Below are positions 1-8,861 of a DNA stretch of 64,000 nucleotides, piece by piece. Below the pieces are notes generated by a model, which saw only the letters and a program-made list of their open reading frames with translations, did no database searches and had not been told where the DNA came from. Origin of the DNA: Moheibacter sediminis (GTDB lineage: Bacteria > Bacteroidota > Bacteroidia > Flavobacteriales > Weeksellaceae). The stretch lies in the NCBI RefSeq assembly GCF_900176425.1, contig NZ_FWXS01000001.1, positions 62,001-126,000 of the forward strand, written 5' to 3'. Within the stretch, counting starts at the first letter, position 1; every line of letters begins with the position of its first letter. A program made the position numbers and the translations under genes.

Positions 1-687
1 ACCTTCCTGGTATTCTTTGTTCATCGCATTTCGAGAATCTTGTCCTTTCCCGTCAGAGCCTTTTGTGATTTGCTGGTCTTTGGGTTGATTTCCTTCTCCT
101 TCTTCATTTCCGCCTTGTCCCTGGTTTTGTTGATTGCCTTTATTTTTTTCCTGTTCAGATTCGTTTTTATCACCAGACTCAGGATTTTCTTGGTTTTTAT
201 CGCCTTTGTTTTGATCCTTTTGTTGGTCTTTATTTTGATCTTGTTTTTTTTGTTCTTCCAGCATTTTTCTGGCTAACGCATAATTGTAACGCGTTTGTTC
301 ATCATAAGGATTGAATCTCAAGGCTTCTTTCAAATTCTGAACAGCTTTTTCAGGTTCATTTTCATCCAGATAAGTTTTACCAATATTGTGAAAAGCTTTG
401 TGTTTATCTGCTTTTGAAGATTTTATGTTTTTAATGATTTTGTAGTAATGTGCACGAGATTCATCATATTTTTTTTGATGATAAAGAGAATTCCCCAAAT
501 TGTAATTAGCCTTGATGGAATTAGCGTCTTTGGACAAAGCCTGTTTGTATTGCAATTCAGCTTTGGCGTAATCCTTTTGAGCATATAACTGATTTCCGCC
601 AATGATATAGTCTTTCGCGTCCGACTGAGCACAGACGGAAACAAAAACAGTTACCAAAAAGAAGAAAAACAGTATATTTTTTATCAT
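1..687 (-). CDS. batC: BatC-like TPR protein (3' end beyond window)
   Basis: Secreted or periplasmic tetratricopeptide-repeat protein of the Bat operon, read on the minus strand and still open at base 1. The N-terminus is a signal peptide (MIKNILFFFFLVTVFVSVCA, then Q). TPR-like helices cover about residues 30-145 (for example ANYNLGNSLYHQKKYDESRA). They are followed by a very polar linker rich in Lys, Gln, Asn, Glu and Gly (KDQNKGDKNQENPESGDKNE), as in BatC proteins that end in low-complexity sequence. An in-frame ATG two codons upstream (693) is an alternative start. The gene begins 13-19 nt after the batB stop, so it is probably co-transcribed. TPR proteins of this operon are thought to scaffold the membrane VWA proteins, but the molecular role is unproven. 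The complementary strand of the linker gives a spurious hydrophobic ORF. Confidence 0.85.
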   Translation of the reverse strand, partial: MIKNILFFFFLVTVFVSVCAQSDAKDYIIGGNQLYAQKDYAKAELQYKQALSKDANSIKANYNLGNSLYHQKKYDESRAHYYKIIKNIKSSKADKHKAFHNIGKTYLDENEPEKAVQNLKEALRFNPYDEQTRYNYALARKMLEEQKKQDQNKDQQKDQNKGDKNQENPESGDKNESEQEKNKGNQQNQGQGGNEEGEGNQPKDQQITKGSDGKGQDSRNAMNKEYQEG

Positions 688-706
688 AGGCATCACCGTA
701 GCAAAA

Positions 707-1717
707 CTATTGCTTTTTGTTGTTAAAAAGTTTATGGTCAGTTGTTAAAGTATCTATAAATATAAGTAACAATCCCAACGCCAAAAACAGCTGAAAGATA
801 TGTTTTTTGTCTTTACGCATAGCAGTATCCTGGACATTTTTGTCTAAACTGTTCAAGTATCTGTGTAAATCTTCCAATCCGGCTTGTGTTTTATTGATTC
901 TGATGTAAACTCCTGAAGAGGATTCCCCTAGCGACTTCATGGAAGATTCATCCAATTTCGAAATTACCGTTTCACCGTATCGGTCCATTTTGTATTCTTC
1001 AAAACCACCCATCTGAACGGGAATTGGACCGCCGGATTTGGTTCCGATTCCGAGCGTTGCGATGTGGATCTTATTACTTTTTGCCAAATCAATTGCTTTT
1101 GACAAACTCGATTCGTTGTCTTCTCCGTCCGAAAGAATGACCAATAATTTTCCGGTGCTTGGTGCACCCTGAAACAATTCTGAAGATTTCAGCAAAACAT
1201 CCCCAAAATTGGTTCCCTGCTGTGAAATCAAATTGGTTTCAGCACTGTTTATGTAGGATTGAATTGCGCTGTAATCGTTTGTCAAAGGCGAAATCACATA
1301 AGCATCCGCCGCAAAAACAATCAATCCTACACGGTCACCGCCCAATTGCTGCACCGATTCGGAAATGATTTTTTTGGCTTTATCCAAACGGCTTGGAGCA
1401 ACGTCCTGCGCGTCCATACTGTTTGACAAATCCAGAGCATACACGATGTCAATTCCTTCGCGTTTAACTTTTACTTCTTCCTCTCCAAAAAGCGGATCCA
1501 TCAAGGCAATGACCAAAAATAAAATTCCAACTGAAGTCAAGATTATTTTGAATCGGAAACGGTTGTTAGAAGTTTGAGGAAAAATGGAATTAATTAAATT
1601 GGAGTCGGCAAAATTTTCTCTTGTTTTGATTCTCCATTTATAAACATGAATTGCCAATCCGATAAATAAAATCAGGAAAGTTAACCAAGCGATATTTTCA
1701 AAACTGCCCCAATCCAT
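707..1717 (-). CDS. batB: BatB, membrane-anchored VWA-domain protein
   Basis: 336-aa inner-membrane protein with TM helices at about residues 10-26, 58-75 and 306-325 around a von Willebrand factor A domain. The MIDAS metal site is visible as DLSNS at residues 96-100 (DxSxS), followed by the conserved Asp of LSDGEDNE. The fold and position match BatB of the Bacteroidota aerotolerance operon, where Bat proteins are linked to oxygen and stress tolerance; the precise activity is unknown. Its ATG shares one base with the batA stop (TGATG at 1715-1719), which suggests translational coupling. Confidence 0.9.
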   Translation of the reverse strand: MDWGSFENIAWLTFLILFIGLAIHVYKWRIKTRENFADSNLINSIFPQTSNNRFRFKIILTSVGILFLVIALMDPLFGEEEVKVKREGIDIVYALDLSNSMDAQDVAPSRLDKAKKIISESVQQLGGDRVGLIVFAADAYVISPLTNDYSAIQSYINSAETNLISQQGTNFGDVLLKSSELFQGAPSTGKLLVILSDGEDNESSLSKAIDLAKSNKIHIATLGIGTKSGGPIPVQMGGFEEYKMDRYGETVISKLDESSMKSLGESSSGVYIRINKTQAGLEDLHRYLNSLDKNVQDTAMRKDKKHIFQLFLALGLLLIFIDTLTTDHKLFNNKKQ

Positions 1718-2733
1718 CAGGTTAATTCTTTGAATATAGTTTTACGTAAAATCAACTCTAAAAACAAAAAGATTAATCCAAAAGTGAGGAATTTCCCGAA
1801 CAATTCTGTGTAATTGTAATATTTAATTTCATTGATTTCAGTTTTTTCCAAGCGGTCAATTTGTTTATAAATTTCTTCCAAGGATTGGTTGTCAGTCGCT
1901 CTGAAATATTCTCCTCCGGTTTCTGAAGCAATGTGTTCCAACAAAGGTTCGTCAATTTCCACAGGCTGCATGTCGAAAATTAATTCACCCGTAAAAAAAT
2001 CTCTTCTCGTCGGAAACGGTGCCATTCCATTGGTTCCAACCCCGATTGTATAAACTTTTATGTCTTTTTCTACAGCGATTTGCGCAGCTGCTTCCGGCGA
2101 AACATACATCAAATCGTTGGCATAATCAATCGATTCAACCCCATCTGTAATTAATATTACAATTTTACTGGTTGCTTTGCTGTCTTTCAAATGATTAATC
2201 GCCGTTGCAAGTCCCACTCCGATGGCGGTTCCATCTTCTAATTCTCCTGTTTGCAACTGACGGATTTCATTTACCAAAACACGATGGTCTGTGGTCAACG
2301 GAACTTTTGCGATGGCTTCTCCCGAATAAGCAACCAAACCAATTCTGTCCGTAGGACGATGCACTGAAAAATTTTCCGCGACTTCTTTCAAAGCCTCCAG
2401 TCGATCTGGCTTCAAATCGCGCGCAAGCATACTGAGCGAAGTATCAACGACCATCAAAATATCGACACCTTTGTCAGATTTAACAGTGGAACTGATTTCA
2501 ACGATTTGCGGACGCGCCAGTGCAACGATGAACAATCCAATCGCAATCAACCTCAAAAGAAATAGCAATGGTTTTAATTTTGATAAAAAACTTTCTCCAC
2601 CGGAAAAGGCTTTCAAGGAAGAAATTTTCATTGCAGGCTGTGGTCTTCTGTTTTTAATCCGGATGAAAATAATCAAAGGAATGATCAGCAGAAATAGCAA
2701 CAGCCACGGATTTTGAAACTCGAAATTTCCCAT
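1717..2733 (-). CDS. batA: BatA, membrane-anchored VWA-domain protein
   Basis: 338-aa membrane protein paralogous to BatB. It has an N-terminal helix at about 9-25, a second at about 56-73, a VWA domain from about residue 90 to 295, and a C-terminal TM at about 311-333. The MIDAS motif is DTSLS at residues 97-101, with downstream LITDGVES. The motif ALARPQ just before the VWA domain is typical of BatA. It overlaps the upstream gene by one base (TAATG at 2731-2735) and batB by one base, so three consecutive cistrons are joined by stop/start overlaps. Confidence 0.92.
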   Translation of the reverse strand: MGNFEFQNPWLLLFLLIIPLIIFIRIKNRRPQPAMKISSLKAFSGGESFLSKLKPLLFLLRLIAIGLFIVALARPQIVEISSTVKSDKGVDILMVVDTSLSMLARDLKPDRLEALKEVAENFSVHRPTDRIGLVAYSGEAIAKVPLTTDHRVLVNEIRQLQTGELEDGTAIGVGLATAINHLKDSKATSKIVILITDGVESIDYANDLMYVSPEAAAQIAVEKDIKVYTIGVGTNGMAPFPTRRDFFTGELIFDMQPVEIDEPLLEHIASETGGEYFRATDNQSLEEIYKQIDRLEKTEINEIKYYNYTELFGKFLTFGLIFLFLELILRKTIFKELT

Positions 2734-3731
2734 TACTTTAATTTTCTAAATTTTTCATTGGGTTTTATTTCGGGAACGGTATTGTCTTCCAATTCCAAAG
2801 GTTTGATTTTTTCAATCAAATCTTCCGCCCACTTTCTGTAAAAAGAGTGCTTATACTCGTCAGGTTCCGATTTTGCAAATTTTACCAAATCCGAATCGTA
2901 TAAAAATTCTTTTAATTTCTCTAAATCGTTTTTGTCTAAATGAGTAGTTTTCCTGAAATATTCAATCAAATCGTCCGATAATAACTCAAGCGAAGAAAAG
3001 GTGTAAACGCAACCGATATACCTGCGCAAAGTATAAGACAAATCTGAATAAAACGGATAAATTTGTTCTTTTTCCAGGTATTTTTTCTTGTCAATGTTTT
3101 TCAAAGATTCCATCGCTTCTTCGTAAGGCGTTTTGATGTTATAAGATTTCTCGTCTTTTCGTTTTTTATCACGAAGAAATAAAATCAAAACAATCAATAA
3201 CGCAATGAGAACAATCGCTCCCACCACAAAATAAACCCAATATTTGGCCCAATAATCTTTCCACGTATATTCTTCATCCATGATGGGTTTGATGGGAAAT
3301 CCACCCAGATTCGCAGAATCAATTTTTACCTCATCGACCTTGATTTGAAAGGAAGCGGAAAGCAAAGTATCATCGTTTATAATCACCGGAAACGAACGAA
3401 TCAGAAAATCTCCCGGGTCGAAACTCGTAATCGATAAATGTTGGACCAATCTTTTCTTTTCCCCATCTAAAACGGTATCGATTTTTTGGTCGAGAATTTC
3501 GATGTGAAAACTCAATGTATCTTGGAATTGAGGAAGTTGAATTTTATCTTTTGAATTAAGGGGAACGCTTAATGTATATTGAATCGGTTCACCAATTTTG
3601 ATACGTGTAGTATCGATTTCTGTTTTGACTTGACCGAAAGAGAAAATAGAAACAAGGCAAAAGGCAAAAGGCAAAAGGCAATAAAACCTCCAACAACCAA
3701 TAACCAGCAACCAACGACCAATAACCATCAT
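2733..3731 (-). CDS. Bat-operon single-pass membrane protein (BatD/DUF4381-like)
   Basis: 332-aa protein with a signal peptide (about residues 1-33), a beta-rich extracytoplasmic region (35-150), one TM helix (165-186) and a cytoplasmic helical domain ending in a Lys-rich tail. The cytoplasmic part contains YPFYSDLSYTLRRYI, a pattern seen in proteins found between DUF58 and BatA in Bacteroidota. A DUF4381-like or BatD-like role is likely, but I cannot assign the family firmly. It overlaps DUF58 by four bases (ATGA at 3728-3731). The first ~25 codons are built from tandem 7-bp repeats (3656-3726), so the signal peptide appears to have arisen from a repeat. A later start would remove the export signal. 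Confidence 0.75.
   Translation of the reverse strand: MMVIGRWLLVIGCWRFYCLLPFAFCLVSIFSFGQVKTEIDTTRIKIGEPIQYTLSVPLNSKDKIQLPQFQDTLSFHIEILDQKIDTVLDGEKKRLVQHLSITSFDPGDFLIRSFPVIINDDTLLSASFQIKVDEVKIDSANLGGFPIKPIMDEEYTWKDYWAKYWVYFVVGAIVLIALLIVLILFLRDKKRKDEKSYNIKTPYEEAMESLKNIDKKKYLEKEQIYPFYSDLSYTLRRYIGCVYTFSSLELLSDDLIEYFRKTTHLDKNDLEKLKEFLYDSDLVKFAKSEPDEYKHSFYRKWAEDLIEKIKPLELEDNTVPEIKPNEKFRKLK
3656..3726. repeat. Heptad repeats inside a signal-peptide coding region
   Basis: On the plus strand GGCAAAA occurs three times in tandem (3656-3676) followed by GGCAATA. After a one-base phase shift come five heptads of the form CCAAYAA (CCAACAA, CCAATAA, CCAGCAA, CCAACGA, CCAATAA; 3690-3724). The stretch encodes almost the whole signal peptide of the 2733-3731 protein. 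Three heptads equal seven codons, which explains the recurring VIG-W pattern at residues 3-13. Confidence 0.85.
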
Positions 3732-4603
3732 TTCACAGAATGTTTTTTGAAATAATTCAACAAAGGTTTGATATAATCTTCATCGGTTCGAATGTTCAGA
3801 TTTCCTGCGCCGGAAAGATTAAAATTCTTTTCGAAATTTAATTTTGCCAAAGCATAAAATTCTTCATAATTCTTTCTCACAGCAGGTGAAGAAGTATTGA
3901 TCAATCGTTTTTCTCCGGTTTCATTGTCCTGAATTGTAACCAATCCAATATTTGGGAAAAAGGTTTCTTTTTCGTCATAAATTCTGATTCCGGTGATGTC
4001 ATGTTTTTTAGCGGCAATTTTCAGATTGCGTTCATAATTTCCTGCATCTACAAAATCAGAAAGCACAAAAACATTGGCTTTTCGTTTGAAAGAATTCATC
4101 AAAAATTCCAATGCTTTTTCAAAATTTGTAGCTTTATTTTTCGGTTCAAAATTCACCAGTTCACGTATGATTCTGAGCACGTGTTTTTTTCCTTTTTTGG
4201 GCGGAATGAACAATTCCACTTCTTCCGAAAAAAGAATTAATCCGACTTTATCATTGTAAGTAATTGCCGAGAAAGCCAGAGTCGCACAGATTTCCGCAAC
4301 CGTTTCTGATTTCAATTGTTTGCGCGTTCCGAAATTTTCCGAAGCACTGATATCGACCATCAAAATCATCGTTAATTCGCGTTCTTCTTCAAAGATTTTA
4401 ACATAAGGCTCGTTGAAATGCGCGGTTTTGTTCCAGTCGATATTTCGGACGTCATCGCCATATTGGTACGGACGGATTTCAGAAAAAATCATCCCACGAC
4501 CTTTGAATGAACTATGGTATTCGCCCATAAAAAGATTGTTGGCTTTACGACGGCTTTTAAGCTCGATTCGTTTTACTTTTTTAATGATTTCTTTTGTGTC
4601 CAA
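3728..4603 (-). CDS. DUF58-domain protein
   Basis: 291-aa cytoplasmic protein of the DUF58 family, which accompanies MoxR ATPases and VWA proteins. The family core is visible at residues 44-60 (RPYQYGDDVRNIDWNKTA), then EEERE and a VWA-like strand with MVDISAS at about 83-89. The start is a TTG at 4603. I keep it because the resulting N-terminus (MDTKEIIKKVKRIELKSRRK) matches that typical of flavobacterial members, and the next Met is only at residue 26 inside the conserved domain. The gene lies between moxR and the 332-aa membrane protein in the Bat operon. Its role is presumed to be chaperoning or regulating complex assembly with MoxR. Confidence 0.9.
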   Translation of the reverse strand: MDTKEIIKKVKRIELKSRRKANNLFMGEYHSSFKGRGMIFSEIRPYQYGDDVRNIDWNKTAHFNEPYVKIFEEERELTMILMVDISASENFGTRKQLKSETVAEICATLAFSAITYNDKVGLILFSEEVELFIPPKKGKKHVLRIIRELVNFEPKNKATNFEKALEFLMNSFKRKANVFVLSDFVDAGNYERNLKIAAKKHDITGIRIYDEKETFFPNIGLVTIQDNETGEKRLINTSSPAVRKNYEEFYALAKLNFEKNFNLSGAGNLNIRTDEDYIKPLLNYFKKHSVK

Positions 4604-4608
4604 AGCAG

Positions 4609-4678
4609 GTTTTGAGTTTCAAGTTCAAAGTTTCAAGTTGTGATACTTAATACTTTGTACATTCATACATTATACAGA
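4609..4678. repeat. Ten consecutive heptads filling the moxR/DUF58 spacer
   Basis: Read on the plus strand in 7-base steps: GTTTTGA, GTTTCAA, GTTCAAA, GTTTCAA, GTTGTGA, TACTTAA, TACTTTG, TACATTC, ATACATT, ATACAGA. The repeat fills nearly the whole 78-bp gap between two otherwise tightly packed operon genes. It resembles the degenerate heptad strings I recall from flavobacterial intergenic regions. No coding potential or hairpin is evident. Confidence 0.8.
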
Positions 4679-4681
4679 ATT

Positions 4682-5686
4682 TTAAGGAATTGGAACTGCG
4701 TTTAAAATTTCGTCGATGATCTGATCTGCATTGATGCTTTCCGCTTCCGCTTCATAACTCAATCCGATTCTGTGGCGCAAAACATCTTTGCTCATGGCAC
4801 GTACATCTTCCGGAATTACATAAGCACGTCGTCTCAAAAACGCATAAACTCTTGCTGCCAAAGCTAAATTGATGCTTCCGCGTGGTGAAGCGCCAAACGA
4901 AATCAAAGGTTTCAGTTTTGACAAACCAAATTCTTCCGGATTTCTGGTGGCAGATATGATATCGAGAATGTATTTTTCAATTTTTTGATCCATGTAAACT
5001 TTCTTCACCATGTCTCTGGAACTTAGAATTTCTTGCAATGAAATCACTTTTTCAACTTTATGAAAAGTATCGTCGATGCTGTTGCGAAGTACCATTTGTT
5101 CGGCTTCACGTGACGGGTAAGTAATCACAGTTTTCAACATGAAACGGTCAACTTGGGCTTCCGGCAAAGGATAAGTTCCTTCCTGTTCCACCGGATTTTG
5201 CGTAGCCAAAACCAAAAATGGATTTTCGAGCTTGTAGGTTTCATCACCGATGGTCACTTGTTTTTCCTGCATCGCTTCCAATAATGCGGACTGCACTTTT
5301 GCAGGAGAACGGTTGATCTCATCGGCCAATACGAAATTGGCGAAAATTGGTCCTTTTTTGATTTTGAAATCATTTTCTTTGATGTTGTAAATCAAAGTTC
5401 CCACGACATCTGCAGGCAACAGATCTGGTGTGAACTGAATGCGTGAAAATGCACCATCAACGGCATCGGAAAGGGTTTTGATTACCAAAGTTTTTGCCAG
5501 TCCGGGAACGCCTTCCAGCAAAATATGACCATTAGCCAAAAGCCCTATCAAAAGGCTTTCTACCATTTTTTCCTGTCCGATTACTTTTTTGTTGATTTCA
5601 GTGGAAAGCCGATGGATGGCATGGCTTTCTCTTTCGATTTCTTGACTGATTTGTTTTATATCTAACGAAGTTGTTTCAGTTTGCAT
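4682..5686 (-). CDS. MoxR-family AAA+ ATPase
   Basis: 334-aa cytoplasmic AAA+ ATPase, first gene of the Bat operon. Walker A is GVPGLAKT (residues 59-66), Walker B ends in LADEINR (D122, E123), and the sensor-1 region is ATQNPVEQEG at 161-170. The lid domain contains GASPRGSINLALAARVYAF, the usual MoxR signature. MoxR proteins act as chaperone-like ATPases with DUF58 and VWA partners, and here all partners are present downstream in the same direction. Length and motifs are complete. Confidence 0.93.
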   Translation of the reverse strand: MQTETTSLDIKQISQEIERESHAIHRLSTEINKKVIGQEKMVESLLIGLLANGHILLEGVPGLAKTLVIKTLSDAVDGAFSRIQFTPDLLPADVVGTLIYNIKENDFKIKKGPIFANFVLADEINRSPAKVQSALLEAMQEKQVTIGDETYKLENPFLVLATQNPVEQEGTYPLPEAQVDRFMLKTVITYPSREAEQMVLRNSIDDTFHKVEKVISLQEILSSRDMVKKVYMDQKIEKYILDIISATRNPEEFGLSKLKPLISFGASPRGSINLALAARVYAFLRRRAYVIPEDVRAMSKDVLRHRIGLSYEAEAESINADQIIDEILNAVPIP

Positions 5687-5700
5687 TGTCTGGTTTCAAT

Positions 5701-5790
5701 TAAGCACGCTAAGTTGAACAAATTAAACAAATTAATGCGCTAATTTATTGATAGAAATTTGTTAAAGTTTGTTAATCAAAAAATCTTATT
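5701..5790. other. AT-rich spacer with short degenerate repeats
   Basis: Contains TAAGCACGCTAAGTT and two spaced copies of AACAAATTAA (around 5718-5736), then AAATTTGTTAAAGTTTGTTAA. A similar TAAGCACTAAGTT string occurs near 46043, upstream of the DUF445 gene. No gene and no clear terminator were seen; it lies upstream of moxR and downstream of the ABC-associated membrane protein. Confidence 0.4.
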
Positions 5791-5806
5791 GACAGCTTAT
5801 AAACCG

Positions 5807-7585
5807 TTATTCTTCGGGCATTGCTTTCCATTTTTTGATTGCAGGAATGATTAAAATTAAGAATAAAAACACTAAAACCAAATTGATGGAAAGAATTAAT
5901 TCAGAGTGATCATTCATCCATTCTATATGCGGATGTCTATTAAAAAGTGTAACATTTTCTGATTGAGACAAATAAACAGGATATTTCCATTCCAGGTAAA
6001 TTCTATATAGTCCCAGTAAAATTGGAAATATAAATCCAAACGTCCAAATGCTCCAAATAAAATTAACACCTGTAATCAGTTTTCTCTTGCCACACAAAAT
6101 ACCTGAAGATGCTAAAATAAAAAACAGAAAGATAAATGACAAAACCAAGATGAGCGCATAGGTTTCATTGATTGTTGAAAAAAGCATTCCAAATGCAAAA
6201 TAAAGGCAGAAGTAAACAAAAAAGACGACAATAGATCCTACAACTGAAATAACCCATGTACGCATTGTTGTAATTCTAAATGTATAAACGAGTAATGAGA
6301 TTCCTAATGCGATATAGAGAACTATTAAATAACTGTATGAGTCTATAACCCCTGATTTGGCTTCTATTATAGTTTTTAGGGATCTTTCCATATCTGCCTG
6401 AGCAAAATAATCTTTTTTGTAACGTTTGTGGTCATTGTCATCATACCTCGAAGGTGAAGTTAATTCATAATCAACAAAATAATAAGGAGGATTGTAAACA
6501 TAATCTATCCACTTCTTGTCTTTGAACCTATAGCCAACCTCATATTCATCTGCCAGTTTTTGATAGTTATTTAATAAAGCTTGAATTTCTGTTTTTTGAT
6601 CTTCATTTAATAATTTGAATACTTGTTTTGCATATGTATTATCTGTTTTGGTAGAATCAAAAGGATTAACGACCACTCCACAATAATTATAAATACTGTT
6701 TAAATTATAGTATTGATAAGTACTTGATCCAGCAGAGTATACAACATCTGAAGCCGTCTCAGAAACATCTTCTACAACAATATGTTCTTCATAATATCCA
6801 TTATAATTATCTCTTTTGACAAATGGTTCATTTGTTTTGTAATCCTGAGTTGATCTCCAAGCTTTCCGTTTCGGAAAGCTTCTTATCAAAACATCTTCAA
6901 ATTCATCATTTTTGTACAGAGGATAGAAAATGCTATCCGGAAATTTATGATAGTTGATAGTGTCCTCTGCAGCATAATCTACAACATTTCTTTTAAATTC
7001 TTTCGAAACATGCAATTTCAGAACTTCATCCTTGGAAACAAGCGAATCAAAAGCTGGAACATCTACACAACGATTTGATTGTGAATAAAAATAAGAAGTT
7101 CGATAATCATTTCCATAATAAGAAGATTGCAGTGCAAATGCGGCAGCTAAATTGGTGAGATCAATTTCTTTTTCCAATTGCTCAGTTGTTTTCAGTCCGG
7201 AAACGCGGATCTGTAATCCTTTGGTATAAGAAAAGTACTGCGTAATACACAAAAGTGAAATCAGAAATATTATCAAAAATTCTTTGAAGAGAGATAATTT
7301 ACTTTTAGGATAATGGAACTTAAATGCGTTTTGTTTGAAATATTGATTCATCCAAAGAATCAAAATCAAAATCGAAAGCAAAATCCCAATCCATACAAAA
7401 CCCGATTCCAAATAGCTGTCAAACAAATCAGAATCATGTAAATCAACAGCAGAAAAATAAGCAAAAAATCCAATCACAAAAAATCCAATATGCATCAACC
7501 CCATAATCAGAAGCATCCAAACAAGTCGCGTGTTCCAAACCAAAGGATGGTTTTCGAGTAAATATTTATTTAATTTTTTAATCAT
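5807..7585 (-). CDS. Eight-TM membrane protein paired with an ABC ATPase
   Basis: 592-aa integral membrane protein of unrecognised family. Predicted helices are at about 22-44, 62-80, 100-118, then 424-441, 447-472, 477-500, 507-531 and 562-583. A soluble region of about 300 residues (119-420), rich in Tyr, Asp and Asn, lies between helices 3 and 4. The start lies 6 nt after the stop of the ABC ATPase, so the two are almost certainly one operon and this is probably its membrane partner. The 3+5 layout with a giant central loop is unlike MacB or ordinary ABC-2 permeases. Substrate unknown. Confidence 0.75.
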   Translation of the reverse strand: MIKKLNKYLLENHPLVWNTRLVWMLLIMGLMHIGFFVIGFFAYFSAVDLHDSDLFDSYLESGFVWIGILLSILILILWMNQYFKQNAFKFHYPKSKLSLFKEFLIIFLISLLCITQYFSYTKGLQIRVSGLKTTEQLEKEIDLTNLAAAFALQSSYYGNDYRTSYFYSQSNRCVDVPAFDSLVSKDEVLKLHVSKEFKRNVVDYAAEDTINYHKFPDSIFYPLYKNDEFEDVLIRSFPKRKAWRSTQDYKTNEPFVKRDNYNGYYEEHIVVEDVSETASDVVYSAGSSTYQYYNLNSIYNYCGVVVNPFDSTKTDNTYAKQVFKLLNEDQKTEIQALLNNYQKLADEYEVGYRFKDKKWIDYVYNPPYYFVDYELTSPSRYDDNDHKRYKKDYFAQADMERSLKTIIEAKSGVIDSYSYLIVLYIALGISLLVYTFRITTMRTWVISVVGSIVVFFVYFCLYFAFGMLFSTINETYALILVLSFIFLFFILASSGILCGKRKLITGVNFIWSIWTFGFIFPILLGLYRIYLEWKYPVYLSQSENVTLFNRHPHIEWMNDHSELILSINLVLVFLFLILIIPAIKKWKAMPEE

Positions 7586-7591
7586 CTTGAA

Positions 7592-8752
7592 TTAATTTAT
7601 AAAAAAACGACGGCTTGAATTTGAAATATCTCTGATGTAGGTCACAGGAATTTTCTCACTGCTCATCACTGCCATCACATCCTGAATCGATTTATCCTCT
7701 GCGAAATAAAGCACATAATTTCCACCGTTGAAATGCACTTTTACCAATCCGGCAGATTGCAATTGAAGTTGTAATTTTTCTCTTTCCGCAGAAGAATCCA
7801 CTTCCAAAATCAAATATTTTTCGTTTTCAATTTCAGGCTGTATGGAACTGTCATTGACCAATTTTCCTTTGTCCAAAAAGATAATTTTGTCCGAAACTTT
7901 TTCCACTTCATACAATTGCTGCGAGCTCAAAACCACACCAAACGGATGAAGGAGAGAACTGGACAAATACCTCAAATCTTCCAAAATGATTTGCTGGGCC
8001 AAAATGTCAAGGTTTGCCAAAGGCTCATCCAGCAGCAAAACCTCCGGTTTTCGAAGCAAAGTCCGAGCAAGTTCAAAACGCATTTTATATCCGGAAGAAA
8101 GACGGTTCCAGTTCAAATCTTTGTACGGCCAAAGTCCCATTCGCGCCAGCATCGTTTGCGCCAGGTAAAAATTATCTTCACCCGTAATTCCGTGCGTGGT
8201 AAGCGTAAACTGAAGGTTGTCCATCAATCCGCCGCGAAGAACTTCAATCCTTTGTGGAATGTAAACCAATCGCGTTTGTAAATCGTATGAATTTTTATAT
8301 GGCGTCGAAAAGTGATAATCAATCTTCCCCGAATCAGGTTGCAATTCACCGCCCAAAGCGCGGAGCAAAGTCGTTTTACCATTTCCGTTTTCACCCACTA
8401 AGCCGACGATTTCGCTTTTCTGAACCGAAACATCTAACGGGCCCAATTTGAATCCGCCTTTTGAATAAGATTTCGAAATGCCTTTCGCCAAAATGAGTGG
8501 CTGCGCAGACAAATCTTTCGCCGGAGTTCCTGCATTTCTGATTTTGAGGATGAGTCCTTGCGCCTTTTGGTTTTCTGCAGCCGTATCGGGTTGAGCTTTG
8601 TATTTCCATTCCGTGAATTCAATCATGTCTTTCAAAATACTTGTTTTTCCCGTATCCAAAGCGGAGTCTATCATTCTCCGAAATCCCAGCGAAACATCAC
8701 CATTTTGGTAATGTTGTGAAACTTCCGAAAGTCTGTTTTCAAATATGTCCAT
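7592..8752 (-). CDS. ABC transporter ATP-binding protein with N-terminal extension
   Basis: 386-aa ATPase. Residues 1-85 form a helical extension without an ABC motif. The nucleotide-binding domain follows, with Walker A GENGNGKTT, a Q-loop near LVYIPQR, a signature in the variant form LSSGYKMRFELAR, and Walker B EVLLLDEPLANLD. The last ~100 residues form an extra C-terminal domain. LSSGY in place of LSGGQ keeps the key Ser and Gly. The gene is the first of a two-gene unit with the downstream eight-TM protein, so it probably energises that protein. Substrate and direction of transport cannot be told from the sequence. Confidence 0.85.
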   Translation of the reverse strand: MDIFENRLSEVSQHYQNGDVSLGFRRMIDSALDTGKTSILKDMIEFTEWKYKAQPDTAAENQKAQGLILKIRNAGTPAKDLSAQPLILAKGISKSYSKGGFKLGPLDVSVQKSEIVGLVGENGNGKTTLLRALGGELQPDSGKIDYHFSTPYKNSYDLQTRLVYIPQRIEVLRGGLMDNLQFTLTTHGITGEDNFYLAQTMLARMGLWPYKDLNWNRLSSGYKMRFELARTLLRKPEVLLLDEPLANLDILAQQIILEDLRYLSSSLLHPFGVVLSSQQLYEVEKVSDKIIFLDKGKLVNDSSIQPEIENEKYLILEVDSSAEREKLQLQLQSAGLVKVHFNGGNYVLYFAEDKSIQDVMAVMSSEKIPVTYIRDISNSSRRFFIN

Positions 8753-8834
8753 AAAAATGTAATTCGATTAAAACTATGAAAATTAATAATATAAACTCTA
8801 ACTGCCTGCGCTTATTTTAGAGAATCAAAACTCG

Positions 8835-8842
8835 TATATTTG
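8835..8842 (+). promoter_or_regulatory. Probable -7 element (TATATTTG)
   Basis: Exact match to the Bacteroidota -7 consensus TAnnTTTG, 19 nt before the GTG start at 8862. No convincing -33 TTG was found at the usual distance. Confidence 0.5.
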
Positions 8843-8861
8843 TTGGAATGATGTATAAATC

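Noticed and set aside
40-276. Plus-strand hydrophobic ORF of 78 codons
   Set aside because: It is the complement of the Lys/Gln/Asn/Asp-rich linker of the BatC-like gene; complements of such linkers read as Phe/Leu/Ile/Val runs.
4609-4678. CRISPR-like array
   Set aside because: The units are 7 bp and contiguous, with no spacers and no cas genes nearby.
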